Part shown: positions 37,230-43,186 of the stretch, piece after piece
How positions within the stretch are numbered: position 1 is the stretch's first letter
Layout: each line of letters begins with the position of its first letter
Assembly (NCBI RefSeq): GCF_004151235.1
Contig: NZ_JUIV01000028.1
Span: 1 to 43,186 of the forward strand
Direction of reading: 5' to 3'
DNA from: Flavobacterium anhuiense
Lineage (GTDB): Bacteria; Bacteroidota; Bacteroidia; Flavobacteriales; Flavobacteriaceae
DNA: 43,186 nt
Position numbers and translations under genes: made by a program
The notes under the pieces: generated by a model
The model's database searches: none
What the model was told of the DNA's origin: nothing
The model's input: only the letters and a program-made list of their open reading frames with translations

Positions 37230-39314
37230 TTATTGCTGCCAAACTGTTACACCGCCTGGGGGCAAAGTTTTGCCGCCAATTATTATATTTGCCGTACTGG
37301 ATATTTTTTCTATCTGATAATCTTCTGAGGAATAATTTACCGCGATCCAAAAACCGTCACGCCAATTGATGTAAACACCTTTAGGATATTGTTCAACAGT
37401 AATTCCAGCCTGCTTGTATACATGCTGCAGAACGTCTTTTTCAAGTTGGGCATCATCTGTATCAGTGCCAATATAAGTAACGGTTCCTTTTCCTATTTTG
37501 TTGGTTACTGCAGATGCTGTACCTGCGTAGAATTGATTGGTATATTTAGCAAGCACATTTTCAGGTTTATTGGCTTTTACTAGATCTGCCCAGCTATTCC
37601 AGTAATACTCCTTTCCGAAACATTGGATTGTGCCTTTTGCGTAGGGTAGAAGATGGTCAAAATCTTCAATTTTGGCATCTATTAGGTCGTATATCGGATT
37701 TCCCCACCCTTGGAATAAATGTCCGTTTTTGTCCTTAACGGCGGTGCGCACCGTTAAGATTAAATGCCCGCCTTGTTTTACATACTCTGTCCATTTATTG
37801 ATAAGTTTCTCGTCTGCCAGCTCATAAGCAGGGGCAATCACCACCTTATAAGAATCTAATGGCTCGTTTTCGTAGATTATTTCTGCCGGCGCGCCGCATG
37901 ATTTTACGATTTCCAAATATTTCTGGAAAAAAGCTAGGGTATTCCATTGGCTTGTCTGCCCTTGGCGTCCCATGCTCCATAAATTGTCATAATTCCATAA
38001 TAAGGCAGTTTTTCGAGCCTGTATTTCTTTAGGCATTTCTGTCTTAGGATTATAAGCTTTTCTCAATGATTTCATTTCCTGCATGGTCTGCTGGTAATCT
38101 TTTCCTCCCTGCGATAAGGTGGTTCCATCAAGTTTGGTAATCCCGCTGTGGTATTGTTCAGCGCCATAATTTATTTGGCGGTAACGATAGGAGCACGCAA
38201 AGGACATTCCTTCAGCCATACAATGATAAAGCCACATGCGCACCGCTCCAGGCTGAAGCAAAGGATTAACATTTCCCCAGTTGACAAAACCAGGCTGGAG
38301 TTCCATTATGCCAGAAATGTTGTCTTTAGTTTTGAAAAAACTCAGCGCAAAAGAAAGTTCCCCTGGATCGCCAAGACGAAAACCCTTTTCTCCTATATTA
38401 GGAACTCCTTTATTCGGATAACTGGTAAAAGCATTAAAATCGAGTTTTTTTGTTCTTCTTGGATCTGCTGATGGAGTAGTAGCGGTATAATTTGTTGTTA
38501 CAAATTGATTTTTAGCAATTAAAGGCCTGATAATGTCTGCCTGAAAATCTAAAAAATCGGCCTGCGTATCGGCAGTATATCGTTTAAAGTCCAGCAAGGC
38601 ATGCGGATTGATTCCCCACCATCCAACAAGATTTGCATTTGGAATTTTAATCTGGCCAAAACTGCTGTAAGTCTGGCTCCAAAAGGCAGTTCCCCATGCA
38701 GTATTCAAAGCGCTTATGGTGCGGTATTTACTTTCCAACCAATTGCGGAAAGCATCTTGTGAGGAAGGGCTATAGTCTTCTTTGGCTTCCGGTTCGTTGT
38801 CGAGCTGCCATCCTATTACATTTGGATTATGGCCATAGCGTGCCGCCAATTTACTAATGATGTTTTTAGAAAAATTTCTCCATACGGGATTGCTCAAAGA
38901 CTGCTGTGCTCTTGTGCCATGCTCAGCCCTTTGATAATGGCTGTCCATCAAATAGATTTCAGGATATTTAATGCCCATCCAGATAGGAGAAATTGCTGTA
39001 GGGGTGCCTAGAATAACCTTTAATTTGTATTTTCCGGCAAGATTTATCACTTCATCAAGCCATTCAAATTGGTAGTTTCCTTCTTCGGGTTCCATCTCTA
39101 TCCAAGCGAATTCCGCAATATGGATAAACTCAAAACCAATCTTAGAAATGTTGCTGATATCTCTTTCCCAGTCTTTTTTATTCCAATGTTCTGGGTAATA
39201 ATAAATTCCCATTGCCATCAGATTTTCTTTAGGAAAGAAAATTGGGGACTTTTGTGCCATTATGCCTGCTGAAGACAGCAGCAATAAATAAATGATATAT
39301 TTTTTTACTTTCAT
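37230..39314 (-). CDS. GH42 beta-galactosidase
   Basis: This 694-residue periplasmic enzyme has a signal peptide ending near GIMAQ. The GH42 barrel is clear from GIYYYPEHWNKKDWERD, acid/base Glu174 in WQLDNEPEAKE and nucleophile Glu338 in GIMELQPG; the trimerisation-like domain begins near residue 430 (ARKTALLWNYDNLWSM), and a small C-terminal beta domain ends the protein. It lies 85 bases upstream of the CE20-like gene in the same direction and 82 bases after the GH31 gene. With two GH2 galactosidases on the other strand the locus has three candidate beta-galactosidases; a GH35 is often used in comparable loci, so GH42 here is a variation. Confidence 0.9.
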   Translation of the reverse strand: MKVKKYIIYLLLLSSAGIMAQKSPIFFPKENLMAMGIYYYPEHWNKKDWERDISNISKIGFEFIHIAEFAWIEMEPEEGNYQFEWLDEVINLAGKYKLKVILGTPTAISPIWMGIKYPEIYLMDSHYQRAEHGTRAQQSLSNPVWRNFSKNIISKLAARYGHNPNVIGWQLDNEPEAKEDYSPSSQDAFRNWLESKYRTISALNTAWGTAFWSQTYSSFGQIKIPNANLVGWWGINPHALLDFKRYTADTQADFLDFQADIIRPLIAKNQFVTTNYTATTPSADPRRTKKLDFNAFTSYPNKGVPNIGEKGFRLGDPGELSFALSFFKTKDNISGIMELQPGFVNWGNVNPLLQPGAVRMWLYHCMAEGMSFACSYRYRQINYGAEQYHSGITKLDGTTLSQGGKDYQQTMQEMKSLRKAYNPKTEMPKEIQARKTALLWNYDNLWSMGRQGQTSQWNTLAFFQKYLEIVKSCGAPAEIIYENEPLDSYKVVIAPAYELADEKLINKWTEYVKQGGHLILTVRTAVKDKNGHLFQGWGNPIYDLIDAKIEDFDHLLPYAKGTIQCFGKEYYWNSWADLVKANKPENVLAKYTNQFYAGTASAVTNKIGKGTVTYIGTDTDDAQLEKDVLQHVYKQAGITVEQYPKGVYINWRDGFWIAVNYSSEDYQIEKISSTANIIIGGKTLPPGGVTVWQQ

Positions 39315-39343
39315 GGATCTATATTTTTCTCACTTGCATTGAG

Positions 39344-39371
39344 ACCTGCATTAAGTTGTCTTAATGCAGGT
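39344..39371. repeat. Perfect 12-bp hairpin between GH31 and GH42 genes
   Basis: ACCTGCATTAAG, a four-base loop TTGT and CTTAATGCAGGT form a perfect tight stem in the 82-base gap. In the gene direction a second weak stem follows in place of a T run. It could lower downstream transcription or stabilise the GH31 message. Confidence 0.7.
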
Positions 39372-39396
39372 GTTCGATGTGATTGTTTTAGAATAA

Positions 39397-42258
39397 TTAA
39401 ATTTTAATGGCTTGAAGCATTCCGTTATAATGGATTTCTTTTCCAGAAGCATCAGAAAGGAATGCTTTCGGATTAGATGGATCGACAGCGATGATTTTAA
39501 ATTTTCGGTCTTTTAGCATGCCTTTAAAATCTCCTTTGCGCTCGCCAATGGTTAAAGTTTCGTTTTTTTGATCATAATTGAAGCTTATCGTGGCATAATT
39601 GCCTTTTTCGTAATTGTAGTTAACACCTTCATCTTCATACAAGGTAAAGCTTCCGTCGCGGCCTTTATAAACATACAGCACCATATTATCAGCAGGTTTC
39701 TGATCGGTGTATTGGATTTCAGGGCCAAAGGGAACTATAGCGCCTTCAGGAATAAAGAGGGGAATGCGTCCATAAGGAGCGTCAGCCTGTAGAGTCTGCC
39801 CTCCTGACACATGCTTGCCCGTATAAAAATCATACCAGTTTGTGCCAGCAGGAAGATATACTTCTCTTTTTCTGGCTCCATATTGGTAAACAGGGCACAC
39901 CATAAAAGAAGACCCAAACATGAATTGGCTGCTGATGTTAACGACATTTTTATCGTTTTGAAAATCCATCACCAAAGGGCGCATAATGGTATAATCGTTA
40001 AAATGCGTCATACCGGCCATAGTATAGATGTATGGCATTAGTCTGTAACGCAAACGGTCATAAAATACAATTGATTCGTAGGCAGGATGGCCTTCAGGAG
40101 CGATGTTCCAAGGTTCGCGATATGGAAATTGCCCATGAGAACGGTATAAAGGAGCAAATGCCCCAAACTGATGCCAGCGCGTGTTTAATTCGCGCCATTC
40201 TTTGCTGTCAGAGTTTTCATTTCCACTTTTGTCGTAGTACTGCTGTGCGCTCACATAGCGGTCTTCAACGCAAAACCCTCCTATATCCATCGTCCAGTAC
40301 GGAATACCGCTTGCGGCAAAATTAAGGCCTGCCGAAATCTGCGCTTTCAAATCTTCCCATCTCGTTGCAATATCTCCGCTCCAGGTTGCTGTTGAGTAAC
40401 GCTGCAGTCCGGCGAAACCTGACCTAGTTAAAAGAAATACACGTTTATTAGGATCTACAGCCCTTTGTCCGTCATATATTGCTTCGGCGTTCATTAGGGC
40501 ATAAGTGTTGAAATACTCTGTCGAAGGCCCTAAAGCGGTTGGTCCCTGCAATTTTTTGCGGTACTCCATATCTGTGCAGTCCAATACGTTAGGTTCGCTA
40601 GCATCCATCCACCATGCATCAACTCCTATAGGATATAAATTCTCATAAATCTGCTTCCAAAACAGTTTGCGCGCACCGCTTGCATAAGCGTCATAAAATG
40701 AGCCTACATAACCTGGGCCAACCCAGTCGCGTACATTGTCTTTAATGGCCTGCTGATACATCCATCCTTTTTGGTCGAATTCTTTAAAGTGGTCTGTGGT
40801 TTTATAAAATTTAGGCCAGACGGAGATCATCATTTTGGCATTCATCGAATGGATGGAGTCTGTCATGGCTTTTGGATCAGGAAAACGCTTAGGATCAAAT
40901 TTGTGGCTTCCCCATGCATCATCTTCCCAATAATTCCAGTCTAAAACTATATTATCAATTGGAATCTGGCGCGTTCTGAATTCTTTTAAATTGCTTAAGA
41001 TTTCATCTTGGGTTTTGTATCGCTCGCGGCTCTGCCAATAGCCCATTGCCCATTTGGGCATAATTTGGGATTTTCCCGTCAAGGTTCTATATCCCTTAAT
41101 TATGCTGTCCATGGAATTGCCATGAATAAAGTAGTAATCGATTTTTTTGTTCATTTCGCTCCACCAGACCTGGCTGTTTTTTTCCTCAGCCAATTGAGGC
41201 GTTCTTACCCTTAATCCGCAATAGGATGTTGAACCGTCCGGTTTCCATTCTATTCTTAAAGCAGTGCGCTTGTCTGCTTTCAGATTCATAGAGAATTTGT
41301 AGCTGTTAGGATTCCAAGCTGTTCTCCATCGCTCAGGAACCACTAATTGATTGTCTAGATAGACTTTTACATATCCGGAATAATATAAAGTAAATTTATA
41401 CTCTCCGTCTTGCGGCGCTTCGATTTCCCCTTCATAAGCAACAGCAGCATTCTTTAAAGGCAGATCTTTTGGCAGATTTTTAATGCTTTTAACGTCTTCA
41501 AAAAAAATAGACTGCTCTTGACGGATGAGTGGTGCATTTTTCTTCTCTGGCGTGATGTAGGTTCCCGTTAAGAAGCCTGGTTCGCCATTTTTTCCATATA
41601 ATTTGAAAACCTTGTTTAGCTGCTCATAAGGACGGCTGTCTCCAAATCGGCTTAAGGAATAGCTGTCCCATAAAAGGCCATAGTTTTTATTTGATACAAT
41701 AAAAGGAACCGATACCTTGGTATTGTATTGGAAAAGCTCTTCGCTTTTATCTTTGTAATTGAATTCATCCGACTGATGCTGTCCCAGCCCATAAAACGCT
41801 TCATCTTTAGGCGATTCAAATATCTGTCGCACCGTATAGCCTTTTGTCTGATCAGCCTCTATAGGAAGAAAAGTCCTCCCGCCGCCTGCTTTTTCAGCCA
41901 GCAGCATTTTGCCGTTTTTATCTTTAAACTTGATTCCTCCATCTTTTGCCGAAACCATTACATTTAAAGTCTTGGTTGCGAGTTTAATGGAGTCTTTTAA
42001 TTGACTGATTTTGAAGGGGACAGTTTGCTGGCCGGGAACAATAATCAGGCTGGAATCTTTCACAGATTCTTTGGCTGACGCAGCAACATGTATCAGATCA
42101 TTGCCTAAAACCTGCAGACGCAGTGTGCGCAATTGGTTTTCTGCGTTTGGTTTCAAGTCTATAAACACACTGTCATTTGTTTTGGTGTAATTTTTAACAG
42201 CGCACGATGCCAAGAGCAATCCGGCGGAAAGACCTAAAGCGATTGTGTTTTTTTTCAT
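39397..42258 (-). CDS. GH31 alpha-xylosidase with PA14 insert, lipoprotein
   Basis: This 953-residue enzyme should remove the alpha-1,6 xylose from the non-reducing end of xyloglucan oligosaccharides, alternating with the GH3. Its signal peptide ends in LASC (Cys19), so it is membrane anchored. The N-terminal galactose-mutarotase-like domain is interrupted by a PA14 module (about residues 255-360, AVAYEGEIEAPQDGEYKF), an arrangement known from xyloglucan-active alpha-xylosidases of Cellvibrio and B. ovatus. The nucleophile is Asp552 in AWWMDASEPN, and the acid/base is Asp629 in TWSGDIATRW. It leads the minus-strand series GH31-GH42-CE20-HTCS, with a long divergent control region upstream. Confidence 0.93.
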   Translation of the reverse strand: MKKNTIALGLSAGLLLASCAVKNYTKTNDSVFIDLKPNAENQLRTLRLQVLGNDLIHVAASAKESVKDSSLIIVPGQQTVPFKISQLKDSIKLATKTLNVMVSAKDGGIKFKDKNGKMLLAEKAGGGRTFLPIEADQTKGYTVRQIFESPKDEAFYGLGQHQSDEFNYKDKSEELFQYNTKVSVPFIVSNKNYGLLWDSYSLSRFGDSRPYEQLNKVFKLYGKNGEPGFLTGTYITPEKKNAPLIRQEQSIFFEDVKSIKNLPKDLPLKNAAVAYEGEIEAPQDGEYKFTLYYSGYVKVYLDNQLVVPERWRTAWNPNSYKFSMNLKADKRTALRIEWKPDGSTSYCGLRVRTPQLAEEKNSQVWWSEMNKKIDYYFIHGNSMDSIIKGYRTLTGKSQIMPKWAMGYWQSRERYKTQDEILSNLKEFRTRQIPIDNIVLDWNYWEDDAWGSHKFDPKRFPDPKAMTDSIHSMNAKMMISVWPKFYKTTDHFKEFDQKGWMYQQAIKDNVRDWVGPGYVGSFYDAYASGARKLFWKQIYENLYPIGVDAWWMDASEPNVLDCTDMEYRKKLQGPTALGPSTEYFNTYALMNAEAIYDGQRAVDPNKRVFLLTRSGFAGLQRYSTATWSGDIATRWEDLKAQISAGLNFAASGIPYWTMDIGGFCVEDRYVSAQQYYDKSGNENSDSKEWRELNTRWHQFGAFAPLYRSHGQFPYREPWNIAPEGHPAYESIVFYDRLRYRLMPYIYTMAGMTHFNDYTIMRPLVMDFQNDKNVVNISSQFMFGSSFMVCPVYQYGARKREVYLPAGTNWYDFYTGKHVSGGQTLQADAPYGRIPLFIPEGAIVPFGPEIQYTDQKPADNMVLYVYKGRDGSFTLYEDEGVNYNYEKGNYATISFNYDQKNETLTIGERKGDFKGMLKDRKFKIIAVDPSNPKAFLSDASGKEIHYNGMLQAIKI

Positions 42259-42379
42259 GTTTTTTGGTTAAGAATAGTTTATATGATAATTAGCAGTTTT
42301 TGCGATTTATGTTTTCCCCGATCTAGAAGTTACTATATTCAGTCGAGCTAAATTTCAAATGGGTTCCAAACGATGGCAA

Positions 42380-42389
42380 GCTGTAAAAG
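42380..42389 (+). promoter_or_regulatory. GCTGTAAAAG element, GH31-proximal copy
   Basis: GCTGTAAAAG followed by TCAAATGG. It is an exact ten-base match to the copy at 42549 and shares the following TCA. It may be a regulator half-site about 120 bases upstream of GH31. The role is inferred. Confidence 0.35.
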
Positions 42390-42548
42390 TCAAATGGCAA
42401 TCTGCATTTTTTGGTGACTGCATGAGGCTCATTCAAGTTGTATTGGCAGCTGATAATGCTGGGGTGTAAAAATATCTTTTAATGTAAAAGGACAGGGGGC
42501 GTAAATGTGTTATTTGAGAGGCTCTTATGTATTATCAGGTTTTTGGAT

Positions 42549-42572
42549 GCTGTAAAAGGGGTCAGAATGTAT
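42549..42572 (+). promoter_or_regulatory. GCTGTAAAAG element resembling the SusC-upstream block, GH97-proximal copy
   Basis: GCTGTAAAAGGGGTCAGAAT matches the reverse complement of the SusC-upstream block (CAGAAAAAGGGTCATATTG) at most positions apart from one extra G, so it may be a third site for the same regulator. The alignment was made by eye. Confidence 0.35.
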
Positions 42573-42750
42573 TTTATGGCTGGCGGAAATGTATTATTGC
42601 TTTTGAGCATTCAAAGTAAAGAGTACATTAGCATCTGTGAAGTTTCAGAGCTGGAGCACCGAACAGCCTACTTGAGGATTATGAAGAAGAAGCAGCTGTT
42701 CAGAATCATCTTGAAATCAAAAATAAACTGACTAACCAACCTCTATAATT

Positions 42751-43186
42751 ATGAATATAAAATTTAGCATATGTTTATTGCTTGTAAGTTTCTTTAAACT
42801 AAACGCCCAATCGGTGGTAAAAAGTCCGGACGGAAAACTTGCGGTTTCGGTTTCTGTAAACAAGGGAATACCCCAGTATAGCGTAACATTCAATGAAAAA
42901 ACGTTTATAGAAAAATCGCCATTAGGCTTAAAGACAAATGCGGGAGATTTCAGTTCTGGACTGGCTTTGCAGGCAAATAGCATCCAAAACAAAATCGACG
43001 AATCGTATCAGCTGCGCAACATCAAAAAAAGCAGCGTGCATTACACGGCCAACGAAGCTGTTTTTTCGTTCACAAAAGAAGGCAGAGCGGCTCTTGATGT
43101 GATTTTTAGGGTGAGCAATAATAATCTGGCGTTCAAATATAAAGTCTATCCGCAGAAGGAAACGCTTTCGTGCGTGGTTCAGGAAG
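42751..43186 (+). CDS. GH97 glycoside hydrolase, third copy (3' end beyond window)
   Basis: An ATG at 42751 opens a frame that runs to the right edge with 145 complete codons. It starts with a signal peptide (MNIKFSICLLLVSFFKLNAQ), then KSPDGKLAVSVSV, the usual start of the GH97 N-terminal beta-sandwich domain. DVIFRVSNNNLAFKYKV matches the matching segments of the two complete GH97s (DIIFRVYNNGVAFRYVF in the first). The catalytic barrel is outside the window, so retaining or inverting type cannot be told. It is divergent from GH31 and probably begins another transcription unit of the same locus. Confidence 0.85.
   Translation, partial: MNIKFSICLLLVSFFKLNAQSVVKSPDGKLAVSVSVNKGIPQYSVTFNEKTFIEKSPLGLKTNAGDFSSGLALQANSIQNKIDESYQLRNIKKSSVHYTANEAVFSFTKEGRAALDVIFRVSNNNLAFKYKVYPQKETLSCVVQE

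Larger units (their letters stand above)
42259..42750. other. Divergent control region between GH31 and third GH97
   Basis: The 492-base gap contains no gene I believe; a 74-codon frame at 42507-42731 has no family resemblance. It must hold promoters for both flanking genes. Repeats of TGTAAAA occur at 42382, 42465, 42483 and 42551, two of them within an identical GCTGTAAAAG. The GH97 start is preceded by a leader ACTAACCAACCTCTATAATT like that of SusC. Confidence 0.6.

Noticed and set aside
39344..39371. Hairpin read as a strong terminator
   Set aside because: No T run follows in the gene direction, so full termination cannot be claimed.
42507..42731. Possible small 74-codon gene before the third GH97
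   Set aside because: No signal peptide, family motif or plausible composition, and it overlaps the repeated control elements; a chance frame is more likely.

Overview
The window comes from an AT-rich member of the Bacteroidota, most likely a Flavobacterium or close relative. The evidence is a SusC/SusD pair, LASC/LAGC-type lipoproteins, signal peptides ending in AQ, a type IX secretion (T9SS) C-terminal domain, AT-rich leaders without clear Shine-Dalgarno sites, and a hybrid two-component system (HTCS) regulator. No rRNA, tRNA, CRISPR array, transposase or phage gene was seen.

Apart from the far left edge, the window is one large polysaccharide utilisation locus whose gene content points to xyloglucan. 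Bases 1-456 (minus strand) hold an unrelated MarR-type regulator cut by the window edge. Bases 831-30884 (plus strand) run without opposing genes: SusC, SusD, a surface glycan-binding protein, GH5 and GH74 endo-xyloglucanases, GH29 fucosidase, two GH2 beta-galactosidases, GH97, an alpha/beta-hydrolase esterase, a 538-base gap with a MITE-like inverted repeat and a second candidate promoter, then GH97, GH3, GH43, a GH2 with an NxK (uronate-type) motif and a CE1-like esterase. A bidirectional terminator at about 30956-30998 separates this from the minus-strand set at 31010-42258: GH31 alpha-xylosidase with a PA14 insert, GH42, a CE20-like SGNH esterase and the HTCS. A third GH97 starts at 42751 on the plus strand and leaves the window.

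Inferred working model: SusD and the surface protein capture xyloglucan. The lipoprotein GH5 and the T9SS-exported GH74 cut the glucan backbone outside the cell, and SusC imports the oligosaccharides. In the periplasm esterases remove acyl groups, GH29 removes fucose, GH2/GH42 remove galactose, GH43 removes arabinose, GH31 removes xylose and GH3 releases glucose. The HTCS senses an oligosaccharide and activates the promoters.

The parts that do not fit a minimal xyloglucan locus are three GH97 enzymes, the NxK-motif GH2, and three esterases of different folds. There is also non-coding structure: a roughly 55-base block shared upstream of SusC and of the second GH97, perfect hairpins in four of the intercistronic gaps, and repeated GCTGTAAAAG elements in the divergent GH31/GH97 gap. 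I see no wholly new system. The best leads are the shared regulatory block, the possible acidic-side-chain enzyme and the intercistronic hairpins.
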